Positions 8,524-17,021 of a stretch of DNA of 64,000 bases are shown here, in pieces. Both the position numbers and the translations under genes were made by a program. Under the pieces are notes generated by a model. That model had not been told where the DNA came from, did not search any database, and saw only the letters and a program-made list of their open reading frames with translations. The stretch's first letter is position 1. Each line of letters opens with the position of its first letter. The DNA comes from Alicyclobacillus herbarius DSM 13609 (lineage in GTDB: Bacteria; Bacillota; Bacilli; Alicyclobacillales; Alicyclobacillaceae): positions 29,584-93,583 of the forward strand of contig NZ_AUMH01000016.1 in assembly GCF_000430585.1 (NCBI RefSeq), in the 5' to 3' direction.

Positions 8524-9474
8524 TTGAAGAGTTGGACACCTAGACGCATGGCGACCATGGGTCTGACGGCTCTAGCACTTCTATTCCTGGCCACTGGATG
8601 TGGACCGGAATACATAGTACTCAATCCTGCCGGACCTGTTGGCCGTGAGGAACTGCATCTGATTGAGTTGTCCACGATTCTCGTGCTCATCGTCATCGTA
8701 CCCGTAATGGCTTTATTGGCGTATATCGTCATTCGTTATCGGGATCGACCAGGGAATACAGCCAAATATACGCCCGAATGGTCGGAGAGCAAGGTGCTCG
8801 AAGTTGTCTGGTGGGGAGTCCCGATTGTCATCGTGGGCGTGCTCGGGTACTACACCGGCAAGAGCACCTTTGCACTCGTACAACCTCCAGAACAGGACGT
8901 CAAGCCTATCACCATTCAGGTGACGTCTCTCGACTGGAAATGGTTGTTCCAGTACCCAGACCAAAAAATTGCTACGGTCAACTACTGCGAGATTCCCACC
9001 GGGGTACCGGTTCAGTTTGTGCTCACTTCGGACGCGCCGATGAACTCGTTCTGGGTTCCACAGCTGGGTGGTCAGGAGTATACCATGCCGGGTATGGCGA
9101 TGCGACTCTGGCTGCAGGCGGATAAGCCCGGTAGCTACTTCGGCACGGGAGCCAACTTCACAGGTGAAGGCTTTGCCCACATGCACTTCCAGGTGGTTGC
9201 GAAGTCGAACAGCGACTTCAATCAATGGGTTCAGCACGTGAAGTCGACCTCGCCGGCCCTGACCATGGCGGACTACAACAAGTTGAAGCAGCCGAGCACC
9301 ATGGGAACTGCGTCCTATTCGTCGTTCCCGAAAAACTTGTTCGATAAGGTTGTCTGGCAAAACGGTGGCCGTTATATGCCAGACATGATGATGGACCAAG
9401 GTCTTGGCGCGTCGATGAATGGTATGAGCGGCATGGATTCAAACGGATCGAAAAACGCCGGCAGTAATTCCTGA
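8524..9474 (+). CDS. qoxA: Menaquinol oxidase (aa3-600 type) subunit II
   Basis: Subunit II of a heme-copper quinol oxidase, 316 residues. It starts with a lipoprotein signal ending LATGC, has two membrane helices and an external cupredoxin domain. The CuA ligand set found in cytochrome c oxidases (CxxxCxxxH) is absent; the equivalent region reads NFTGEGFAHMHF, as in quinol oxidases. The segment LNPAGPVGREELHLI is typical of QoxA/CyoA. The TTG at 8524 is chosen because GGAAAGGAG lies about ten bases upstream. The tail is rich in Met, Gly, Ser and Asn. It is the first gene of qoxABCD. Confidence 0.88.
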   Translation: MKSWTPRRMATMGLTALALLFLATGCGPEYIVLNPAGPVGREELHLIELSTILVLIVIVPVMALLAYIVIRYRDRPGNTAKYTPEWSESKVLEVVWWGVPIVIVGVLGYYTGKSTFALVQPPEQDVKPITIQVTSLDWKWLFQYPDQKIATVNYCEIPTGVPVQFVLTSDAPMNSFWVPQLGGQEYTMPGMAMRLWLQADKPGSYFGTGANFTGEGFAHMHFQVVAKSNSDFNQWVQHVKSTSPALTMADYNKLKQPSTMGTASYSSFPKNLFDKVVWQNGGRYMPDMMMDQGLGASMNGMSGMDSNGSKNAGSNS

Positions 9475-9504
9475 TGCAAGACGTACGAAGGGAGTGAACG
9501 ACCG

Positions 9505-11475
9505 ATGCCAGCGTGGCTCCATACCTTTGGAGACAAATACCTGATGTGGAACGAGGGTCCATTGATTTGGATCTCGGACGTTCTCATCTTGTTGACTGGA
9601 CTCGGGATTGTCTTCGTCCTCACGTACTTTAAAAAGTGGGGATGGCTTTGGCGTGAATGGTTGACGACCGTTGACCATAAGAAAATTGGCATCATGTACA
9701 TGATTGCCGCCTTGCTGATGTTGTTCCGCGGCGGTGTGGACGCATTATTACTGCGCACGCAGCTGGCCGAACCGAACAGTCACTTTTTGAATGCGGAACA
9801 CTACGACCAGATTTTCACGACGCACGGCACGATTATGATTTTGTTCATGGCGATGCCGTTTATCTTTGCTCTGTTTAACATCGCGGTGCCGCTGCAGATT
9901 GGCGCGCGCGATGTGGCCTTCCCATACCTGAATGCCATCAGTTTCTGGCTGTTCTTCTTCGGGGCGCTGCTCCTAAACATTTCCTTCGTCTTCGGTGGCT
10001 CACCGGACGCGGGCTGGGTCAGCTATCCGCCGCTGGCGGGTCCGGAGTTTGATAAGGGCCCCGGTGAGAACTTCTACCTCTTGGCGCTTCAGATTTCAGG
10101 TATCGGAAGTATCGGTACCGGTATCAACTTCTTGGCGACGATTCTTAAGATGCGTGCGCCAGGAATGACATTGATGAGGCTGCCGTTGTTTACTTGGTCG
10201 GTTCTGGCAACTTCGTTTGTCGTCATCGCTGCGTTCCCGGCCTTGACGGTGGCGTTGGCGTTGTTGCTGCTGGACCGGATTGTGGGCACGCACTTCTTTA
10301 CGATCGCGCACGGCGGCGATCCGATGATGTACATCAACCTATTCTGGATTTGGGGTCACCCCGAAGTCTATATCGTTATTATGCCTGCCTTCGGTGTGTT
10401 CTCTGAGGTCGTGGCGACCTTCTCGCGCAAACGCGTCTTTGGCTATACATCGATGGCTGCGTCGCTGATTCTCATCAGTGTCATCAGCTATTTCGTTTGG
10501 GCACACCACTTCTTTACGATGGGTGCTGGCGCAGATGTGAACACGTTCTTCGCCGTGGCCTCGATGGCGGTCGCGATTCCGACTGGCGTGAAAATCTTCA
10601 ACTGGTTGTTGACGATGTATCGTGGCCGGATTCGCATGGAACTGCCGATGCTTTGGACCATCGCTTTCATACCGTGCTTTGCCATTGGTGGCGCAACCGG
10701 CGTCATGTTGGCAGCCGCGCCGGCTGATTATCAGTATCATAACAGCTACTTCTTGATTGCTCACTTCCACCAGGTTTTGATTGGTGGTACAGTATTCGGC
10801 GTTTTGGCGGGCATGTACTATTGGTGGCCGAAGATGTTTGGCTTTAAGCTGGATGACCGCCTCGGACGCTGGGCATTCTGGTTCTTTAACATCGGGTTCT
10901 ATGTTTGCTTCATGCCCCAGTATGCACTTGGGTTCATGGGCATGCAGCGACGCATCTACGTTTATCCGGCCAATATGGGCTGGACGACGCTGAACCAAAT
11001 TTCAACCGTCGGGGCTTATTTGATGGGCATTGGATTCTTGTTTATCGTGGCTCAGATTGCGTACAGCATTAAGCATGGTGAGCGCGACACGACGGGAGAT
11101 ATTTGGGATGGGCGGACGCTGGAATGGTCGTTACCGTCACCGGTTCCGCATTACAACTTTGCGGTCATTCCGACGGTGACTTCGCGAGATGCATGGTGGG
11201 AAATGAAGCAAAAAGGTCAGACGCATGTTTTGCTTCCCTCCAAGGATCAGATTGCTCCCATTCACATGCCGAAAAATTCGGGTCGCCCGTTCATTTTGAG
11301 TGCACTGTTCTTCGTGGCCGGTTTTGGGTTCGTGTTTGAGTGGTTCTGGCTTGCAGCTCTGGGGTTGTTTGGCGTATTCATTTGCCTGGCGTTGCGTGCA
11401 TTTGAATACGACGACGAGTACCACATTCCGCCCCATGAGGTCATAGAGACCGAGTCTGCTCTGGGGAGGTTATAA
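9505..11475 (+). CDS. qoxB: Menaquinol oxidase (aa3-600 type) subunit I
   Basis: Catalytic subunit I, 656 residues, proton-pumping heme-copper oxidase with extra helices at both ends as in quinol oxidases. Heme and CuB ligands are visible in TTHGTIM, WGHPEVYIVIMPAFG (the His-Tyr crosslink site), WAHHFFTMG and IAHFHQVLIGG. Residues R75, D79, H99 and Q102 (in RGGVD and EHYDQ) correspond to R71, D75, H98 and Q101 of E. coli CyoB, the quinol-binding set. ATG at 9505 follows AAGGGAG. Together with qoxA lacking CuA this makes menaquinol the likely electron donor. Confidence 0.92.
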   Translation: MPAWLHTFGDKYLMWNEGPLIWISDVLILLTGLGIVFVLTYFKKWGWLWREWLTTVDHKKIGIMYMIAALLMLFRGGVDALLLRTQLAEPNSHFLNAEHYDQIFTTHGTIMILFMAMPFIFALFNIAVPLQIGARDVAFPYLNAISFWLFFFGALLLNISFVFGGSPDAGWVSYPPLAGPEFDKGPGENFYLLALQISGIGSIGTGINFLATILKMRAPGMTLMRLPLFTWSVLATSFVVIAAFPALTVALALLLLDRIVGTHFFTIAHGGDPMMYINLFWIWGHPEVYIVIMPAFGVFSEVVATFSRKRVFGYTSMAASLILISVISYFVWAHHFFTMGAGADVNTFFAVASMAVAIPTGVKIFNWLLTMYRGRIRMELPMLWTIAFIPCFAIGGATGVMLAAAPADYQYHNSYFLIAHFHQVLIGGTVFGVLAGMYYWWPKMFGFKLDDRLGRWAFWFFNIGFYVCFMPQYALGFMGMQRRIYVYPANMGWTTLNQISTVGAYLMGIGFLFIVAQIAYSIKHGERDTTGDIWDGRTLEWSLPSPVPHYNFAVIPTVTSRDAWWEMKQKGQTHVLLPSKDQIAPIHMPKNSGRPFILSALFFVAGFGFVFEWFWLAALGLFGVFICLALRAFEYDDEYHIPPHEVIETESALGRL

Positions 11476-11477
11476 CC

Positions 11478-12107
11478 ATGGCGCTGGCGGAAAACCGTGT
11501 GTTACGCAAAGGGGATACAAGCGCGCTCTCCATTGAATACCAGGATACGCACCAATCCTTGCGTATCTTCGGTTTCTGGCTGTTCCTGTCCACGGACATG
11601 CTGCTGTTTGCGTGTCTGTTCGCCACCTATCTGGTCTTACGTACACACACCGACGGAGGCCCGACACCAAAAGAAATCTTTGATATTCCGGGATTCACGA
11701 TTGAGACGTTTATCCTTCTTACCAGTAGCTTCACGGGTGGTTTGGCCACGCTGGCGATGCGTAATGGTCACAAAAAACAGCTGATGGCCTGGCTCATCAT
11801 CACGATGCTGCTCGGACTCGGATTCGTTGGTCTGGAGGTTCAAGAGTTCATCCATGACGTGGCGGAGGGCGCGACTATGCAACGCAGCGCCTTCCTGTCC
11901 GCCTTCTTTACCCTGGTCGGCACGCACGGAAGCCACGTTTCCCTAGGTATCTTGTGGATGTTTGCAACACTGCTCCAGGTCGCCCGGCGAGGTATCACGC
12001 ATGTGACAGCCCGCAAGGTGTTCATTGTCAATCTTTACTGGCACTTCCTTGACGTGGTCTGGGTGTTTATTTTCACGGTCGTCTACTTGTCTGGGGTGGT
12101 GATGTAA
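11478..12107 (+). CDS. qoxC: Menaquinol oxidase subunit III
   Basis: Subunit III of the oxidase, 209 residues, about five membrane helices. It carries the family's FWLFLSTDMLLFACLFATY start and the GTHGSHVSLGILWM and YWHFLDVVWVFIF motifs near the end. ATG at 11478 lies two bases after the qoxB stop and follows GGGGAGGT, so the genes are translationally coupled. Confidence 0.92.
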   Translation: MALAENRVLRKGDTSALSIEYQDTHQSLRIFGFWLFLSTDMLLFACLFATYLVLRTHTDGGPTPKEIFDIPGFTIETFILLTSSFTGGLATLAMRNGHKKQLMAWLIITMLLGLGFVGLEVQEFIHDVAEGATMQRSAFLSAFFTLVGTHGSHVSLGILWMFATLLQVARRGITHVTARKVFIVNLYWHFLDVVWVFIFTVVYLSGVVM

Positions 12108-12108
12108 A

Positions 12109-12429
12109 ATGGAACGAGGGACCCAGGCTTCTCACCACGGGCACCATTCACCGACGCTTTATATTGTCGGGTACGTGCTATCGCTCGTCTTGACCGCCAT
12201 TTCCTTTACGTTGGCGCTGACCCATGCGATGGCGTTGGGCCCGATGATGTGGATCTTGATGATTCTGGCGGGGCTGCAAATCCTAGTTCAGCTGTTTTTC
12301 TTCATGCACGTGACAGAGGGAGACGGACCGCCTTACCATTCGCTGACTCTGTTCGTCGGTCTGATCTTCACCTTTGCCATCTGCCTGATGTCCATCTGGA
12401 TTATGACCTTTCATTATCAATCGTACTGA
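12109..12429 (+). CDS. qoxD: Menaquinol oxidase subunit IV
   Basis: Small subunit IV, 106 residues, three membrane helices, with a histidine-rich N-terminus (HHGHHSPTLYIVGYVLSL) and the QLFFFMHVTEGDGPPY motif of CyoD/QoxD proteins. The ATG sits one base after the qoxC stop. It is the last structural subunit; the assembly genes ctaB and ctaA follow. Confidence 0.9.
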   Translation: MERGTQASHHGHHSPTLYIVGYVLSLVLTAISFTLALTHAMALGPMMWILMILAGLQILVQLFFFMHVTEGDGPPYHSLTLFVGLIFTFAICLMSIWIMTFHYQSY

Positions 12430-12540
12430 CAAATTGGGTGTGGTGTATTTTACCGTCCCAAGGGTCGCACACTGGGAAGGGTCGGGTAAGTTTTTCCGGC
12501 CCTCCCAATTGGACCCTTGAATTAGAAAGGAGAATCGTCC

Positions 12541-13470
12541 ATGGCGACGATGTCAGTCGGACGGGCAAATTCGGATACGGACGCCGCTCTGGTGCCGCGC
12601 GGCTGGTTGGATACCGTCAAGGTGTTCGTGGAACTGACCAAGCCGAGAATCATGGTGTTGCTGTTGTTCACTGCGTTCGCCGCGGCGATCGTCGCGCGGG
12701 GCGGATTGCCGAGTCTCAAGGAAACCCTCGTTCTCCTGATTGGCCTGGCGCTCTCCACCGGAGGAGCGGCAGCCGTAAATATGTGGTTTGACCGCGACAT
12801 TGATGCTGTGATGTCGCGAACGGCAAAGCGTCCACTTCCGACCGGGCAGGTGTCGGCGACGGCGACCCTGGTATACGGTATCGTGTTGGGCGTCCTGTCG
12901 ATTGTCGTACTAGCCGTGTTTGCCAATCCCTTGTCGGCTTTGTTATCGACGGCGGGGTATATCTATTATGCCGTCATCTACACGATGTGGCTGAAGCGAA
13001 GCACGCCGCAGAATATCGTCATTGGCGGCGGGGCAGGGGCGTTTCCGCCGCTCGTGGGATGGGCGGTTGTCACAGGTAACGTCAGTCTCACTGCATGGGC
13101 GATGTTTGCCATTGTGTTCTTCTGGACACCACCGCACTTTTGGGCCCTGGCTCTCTACAAGAATGCGGACTACGTGCGAGCGGGGATTCCGATGATGCCG
13201 GCCGTGCGCGGACCGCGGACCACCAAACGTCAGTGCGTCGGGTACGCAATCCTCTTGCTTGCGGTATCCTTGGTCCCGTATTTTACGGGCTCCGTTCACT
13301 TTTGGTACGTGCCCACGGCCTCGTTTGTCGGTCTGGTGTTCCTGGCGGCAAACGTATGCATGTGGCGGGAGGCCGACGACTCCACGGTGTGGGCGAAACG
13401 GACCTTTCTGTGGTCGCTGTTGGATTTGCCTGCGCTGTTTACGCTCTTGGTTGTCGCGAGTGTCATTTAG
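12541..13470 (+). CDS. ctaB: Heme O synthase (protoheme IX farnesyltransferase)
   Basis: UbiA-family membrane prenyltransferase, 309 residues, that adds a farnesyl group to heme B to give heme O. The first aspartate-rich motif is NMWFDRDIDAVMSRT followed by KRPLPTG; the second region is NADYVRAGIPMMP. LTKPRIMVLLL marks the usual N-terminus. ATG at 12541 follows AAAGGAG. It makes the precursor for the heme A used by QoxB, which explains its place between qoxD and ctaA. Confidence 0.94.
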   Translation: MATMSVGRANSDTDAALVPRGWLDTVKVFVELTKPRIMVLLLFTAFAAAIVARGGLPSLKETLVLLIGLALSTGGAAAVNMWFDRDIDAVMSRTAKRPLPTGQVSATATLVYGIVLGVLSIVVLAVFANPLSALLSTAGYIYYAVIYTMWLKRSTPQNIVIGGGAGAFPPLVGWAVVTGNVSLTAWAMFAIVFFWTPPHFWALALYKNADYVRAGIPMMPAVRGPRTTKRQCVGYAILLLAVSLVPYFTGSVHFWYVPTASFVGLVFLAANVCMWREADDSTVWAKRTFLWSLLDLPALFTLLVVASVI

Positions 13471-13569
13471 CTGAGTCTCATTTCGCATCGAGCGACTGGT
13501 GCAAAAGCTGAGTTCCGCTGGTCGAGGAGGACGAGCCACCGGCGGGGATGGTGTACAGGAGGTACCCGT

Positions 13570-14610
13570 ATGAGTATGAACGCTGCGAGACCCATACCCC
13601 ATGCGGATCGACAGCCGGAAAAGGGGCGTTTGTTTGGTCTCGCTTTAACAACGCTGATTGTTTTGTTTGTGGCGAATGTGATTGGCTTTACCGATACCGC
13701 CACTGGCTCCGTATACGGATGTGGCCACGATTGGCCGCTCTGCAATGGACAGCTCATTCCGTCCGTATGGTCCGAGCATACGGCCATCGAGTACGCACAC
13801 CGAGTGAGTGTGTTTTCGATGGAAGTGTTGCTGGTAGCGGTCGTCGTTGCGGCGTTGCGTTGGTACCGCCATACGCGTTGGGTGCGCATCGCCATCCTCT
13901 GGATGGTAATTGGCGTAGTGTTAGAATCGATTCTCGGGGCTCTGGCTGTGTTCGGCATCAATCCGCCCGCCCTGATGGCGACCCACATGGGGATTGCGCT
14001 TCTTGCCTTGGCAGGCCTGACCATGTTGACCGTGGAGAGCTGGCGAGTCGAAAAGGGACCGCGGCGGGAAATGGAGGATAGGGGAAACCGCCAGGCCAAA
14101 GCGTCGAACGGCGCAGACGAACGGAGAACCCTATACCGGTGGTCGTGGATTGCCCTGGTTTACTCCTATGTTGCGATTTATGTCGGTTCCTATGTGGCCA
14201 GTACGGGCGATGGGGCGAGCTTTAAGGGCTGGCCCTTGCCGCTGGAATCGTATCAAGCGATGCCCGGGGTGTTTTGGGTCGATGTGTTGCATCGAACCTT
14301 GGCGCTCGGTATGTTGCTTCTGGCGATCCGCTTGGCTGTCCTTGGGTTTCGTATGAAGGGTGTGGCGCCGGGGGCATTCCGGTTGGCCCTTCTGTCGGTA
14401 GTACTGGTGTGTTTGCAGGCTGGCAGCGGCGCCTGGTTAATCGCGTCACATCTTAGTCTTTCCGCGTTTCTGACGCACGTATCGTTCGCGTCGCTCTTGT
14501 TTGCCGATTTGTGTGCTCTGACCACTTTGTCTTCACACCAGTCGGTGTCCGTGGCTACGAGAGAGGCACTTCGACTTGTACCGTTGTACCCCGACCGATC
14601 TCGGAGTTAA
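13570..14610 (+). CDS. ctaA: Heme A synthase
   Basis: COX15/CtaA-family membrane enzyme that oxidises the methyl group of heme O to give heme A. The paired external cysteines of Bacillus-type CtaA are in YGCGHDWPLC, and the candidate heme-ligand histidines are in EHTAIEYAHR, ATHMGI, DVLHRTL and LTHVSFA. At 346 residues it is longer than B. subtilis CtaA (about 306), mainly because of a charged loop after residue ~158 between the two four-helix halves. ATG at 13570 follows CAGGAGGTA. Its last 56 bases overlap the convergent kinase gene. Confidence 0.9.
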   Translation: MSMNAARPIPHADRQPEKGRLFGLALTTLIVLFVANVIGFTDTATGSVYGCGHDWPLCNGQLIPSVWSEHTAIEYAHRVSVFSMEVLLVAVVVAALRWYRHTRWVRIAILWMVIGVVLESILGALAVFGINPPALMATHMGIALLALAGLTMLTVESWRVEKGPRREMEDRGNRQAKASNGADERRTLYRWSWIALVYSYVAIYVGSYVASTGDGASFKGWPLPLESYQAMPGVFWVDVLHRTLALGMLLLAIRLAVLGFRMKGVAPGAFRLALLSVVLVCLQAGSGAWLIASHLSLSAFLTHVSFASLLFADLCALTTLSSHQSVSVATREALRLVPLYPDRSRS

Positions 14611-15325
14611 CCGTGCAGGTGGCTCCGATGAGTTGACAGCGCTCACGCATGGTTGAGAGGCCGTAATGTCCAGGCGTGACGGGCCTGTCGGTATCAAAGC
14701 CGTGGCCATCGTCCTTGATGACTACCAGCAAAGCGTGACCGGGTGTGGAATCGGAAACGGTACCAAGCGAATCCGAAGATGGATTTCGCGCGACTTTCTG
14801 GAGGTGAATGTTGACCGCCTGTGCTTTAGCATGTTTACGCACGTTTGCTAAAGCTTCTTGAATAACCTTCAAAATTTGGTTGTTCACGTAGGCGTCGAGC
14901 ATCGGAAGGGTGCCATCGACATCTACCGACACCGGGATGTTGTACCGAGATTGAAAGTCCGACGCATAGCGGTAGATATGTCGGACAAGGTCTTCATCCG
15001 GGTGCAGGGTGAGATCATAAATCGCTTGCCGGAGTTCCAATAAACTTTGATCAAGAATCCGGCTGACTGTTTTCAAATCCTCAAGGTCAATGGCCTGTCC
15101 AGCCTCATAGTCTGCGACGAGTCGTTTCGTCAGGGAACTGGCGTAGGCGAGGTCCTGCGAGACGCCGTCGTGGAGGTCGCGTGCGAGGCGATGGCGTTCC
15201 TGTAAGGTATAGTGCAGTTCAAGGCGTCGCCGATCCGTTTCGCTGACCGTATACGTGATGCACCCATGTTGGGTGTGTCGCCTGCTTTGAATCGTCTTAT
15301 CCACTCGACATCCACTCCGTTCCAC
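14555..15325 (-). CDS. Sensor histidine kinase, DegS/NreB-type, without evident sensor domain
   Basis: Cytoplasmic two-component kinase of ~256 residues. The HisKA_3 box with the phosphorylated histidine is RHRLARDLHDGVSQDLAY; the ATPase domain has QEALANVRKHAKA (N box), DDGHGFD (G1) and GHYGLSTMRERC. There is no membrane segment or recognisable PAS/GAF domain, and the short N-terminus has only two cysteines. I use the GTG at 15325, six bases after GGAAGGG; the ATG at 15340 lacks a ribosome site. The LuxR-type regulator is divergent across ~210 bases. Nitrogen-oxide or redox sensing is only suggested by the nirK genes nearby. Confidence 0.85.
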   Translation of the reverse strand: MERSGCRVDKTIQSRRHTQHGCITYTVSETDRRRLELHYTLQERHRLARDLHDGVSQDLAYASSLTKRLVADYEAGQAIDLEDLKTVSRILDQSLLELRQAIYDLTLHPDEDLVRHIYRYASDFQSRYNIPVSVDVDGTLPMLDAYVNNQILKVIQEALANVRKHAKAQAVNIHLQKVARNPSSDSLGTVSDSTPGHALLVVIKDDGHGFDTDRPVTPGHYGLSTMRERCQLIGATCTVNSEIGRGTTVQVEVPLS

Positions 15326-15537
15326 CGTAAACCCTTCCATCCGAAGTTAAGCATTCCTGGACAGAACGATGGGTTCTCTGCACCTACATTGTAATGAATC
15401 GGTTGTCGTGGTGGCCAGTTGGACCATCATCTTTTCATTGTTCCGACACACTCCGACACGGCGTGATTTCTGCAAACTCCTGCGACAAAGCGGTATGATG
15501 ATGGATGAGGGTATTGTAGAAACAGGAGGAAGCACGG

Positions 15538-16224
15538 ATGGGTACAGCAGAGCATGATGCGGCGATTCGGGTCTTAATTGTGGATGACCACGAGCTGTTC
15601 CGACAGGGGGTGCGCGCCATCCTTGACCGGGCCGAGGACATTTCGGTGGTGGGAGAGGCCGGGGATGGGCAGGAGGCTGTGGAAAAGTGTGCGGCTCTTG
15701 TCCCAGACATCGTGTTGATGGACATCAACATGCCCGTCTGCAATGGACTGGAGGCCACACGACTGATTAAGCGGCAGACGCCGGATGTAGCGATTTTGAT
15801 TTTGACCGTATCTGACGCGGAGGAAACCCTGTTCGAAGCGGTGAAGAACGGCGCGGCGGGGTATGTATTAAAAAACGCCAGTCCGTTGGAGGTCCTGGAG
15901 GCTGTGCGTCGTGTGCATGCCGGAGAACCGGTCATTCCCGGGAACTTGGCGATGCGTATCATCACCGAGCTCAATAATCCCCAGCCGACCAATCCGTCGG
16001 ATGGGGCGGAAAAACTTACGGAAAGGGAAATTGAGGTGCTTCGGCACCTGAGTGTGGGCGCCAGCAATCGCGACATCGCCCGCGCCCTGTTCATTAGCGA
16101 AAACACGGTGCGAAACCACGTCCGCAACATCTTGGATAAGCTCCATCTGAATAACCGGGCCCAAGCTGCTGCTTATGCCGTTCGTGAGGGTTACACGATT
16201 CACAACCCATCGGAGAACGAGTGA
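15538..16224 (+). CDS. LuxR/NarL-family response regulator
   Basis: Response regulator of 228 residues. The receiver domain starts at VLIVDDHELFRQG with the phosphorylated aspartate D62 in VLMDINMP. After a linker, the helix-turn-helix is LTEREIEVLRHLSVGASNRD and ISENTVRNHVRNILDKL. It pairs with the divergent HisKA_3 kinase. The ATG at 15538 follows an AGGAGGAAGC-like site. The targets are unknown; the adjacent nirK region and the respiratory operon are candidates. Confidence 0.92.
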   Translation: MGTAEHDAAIRVLIVDDHELFRQGVRAILDRAEDISVVGEAGDGQEAVEKCAALVPDIVLMDINMPVCNGLEATRLIKRQTPDVAILILTVSDAEETLFEAVKNGAAGYVLKNASPLEVLEAVRRVHAGEPVIPGNLAMRIITELNNPQPTNPSDGAEKLTEREIEVLRHLSVGASNRDIARALFISENTVRNHVRNILDKLHLNNRAQAAAYAVREGYTIHNPSENE

Positions 16225-16238
16225 TGAAGCCATCAAGC

Positions 16239-16937
16239 TCAGGGGGAGCGCCGTTTTCGCTGCAGTTCTTCCTGTTCGATTTCTGTAAACAAGGCCTCAA
16301 TCCGAGACAGCTCATCGGTCGCCTTTTTCAATTCCTGGCTGGTGTGTTCATCGTGCAACGGAAACAACAAGAACCGTATGGCCGCCAAAGACGTACGTAT
16401 CTCGTTGACCACGGCCCAGGGTAAGACCTGTGGCTCATGGCCGTCTTGCGTGGTCAAGAGCCGCTGCATGGTTTGCTGTTTTTGCTGCTTATGCCGGAAA
16501 CCCAGCCAGGCGCTGCAACCATAACCGACGCATTGGACTAAAACCGGCGTGATACTCAGCCCGGCGTGCAGTCCAAATCCGATGTCGAGCCCCGTAAAAA
16601 CGACGCCACAAAGCAACGATACTGCGAGTCCGAAAAAGTAACCGAGCGCCCCGACTACCGCAAGTGCTCCAACAAACCAGGCCAATCCGGATACAAGTCC
16701 CCAAATACAAAGTCCGACCAATGCCAGGGCCATCAACAGATTGAATCGCGTTTGCAAACAATCAATCAGCCACGCGTCCATGCGTGCAAAGAGATGTCTG
16801 GGTTCGTGAAACCGATTGAACTTACTCACGAGCGAAATCACCGGGCTTTCCGAGAGGTTGTTCCTTATCGACCCACCCATCTTATAGACGTTCTTCGGAG
16901 ATATCCAACCCAGTCTACAACATCGTACGGCTTTCAA
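16239..16937 (-). CDS. Membrane protein with a HisKA-like C-terminus lacking the phospho-histidine
   Basis: Not assigned to a named family. About 232 residues: a polar N-terminus, a hydrophobic block with three or four helices, and a cytoplasmic C-terminal ~55 residues. That last part reads VVNEIRTSLAAIRFLL and then DELSRIEALF, matching the dimerisation helix of kinases (HEIRxPLxxIR ... ELxRIExI) but with Asn where the phospho-His should be. No ATPase domain follows. The TTG at 16937 lies eight bases from a GGAG, but the start is uncertain. It lies 84 bases downstream of the NnrS-like gene on the same strand and is probably co-transcribed with it. Confidence 0.65.
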   Translation of the reverse strand: MKAVRCCRLGWISPKNVYKMGGSIRNNLSESPVISLVSKFNRFHEPRHLFARMDAWLIDCLQTRFNLLMALALVGLCIWGLVSGLAWFVGALAVVGALGYFFGLAVSLLCGVVFTGLDIGFGLHAGLSITPVLVQCVGYGCSAWLGFRHKQQKQQTMQRLLTTQDGHEPQVLPWAVVNEIRTSLAAIRFLLFPLHDEHTSQELKKATDELSRIEALFTEIEQEELQRKRRSP

Positions 16938-17021
16938 AACTTTCACTCCAGTTCCAAGGGAACTAGTTCGATGCTAGTCCGAACGGACCATCTGTGTAGG
17001 TGGTTCCAGGCCATCTCGTCA

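Noticed and set aside
8524..12429. Cytochrome c oxidase (ctaCDEF) as the name for the oxidase operon
   Set aside because: Subunit II lacks the CuA ligands and subunit I carries the quinol-site residues, so quinol oxidase fits better.
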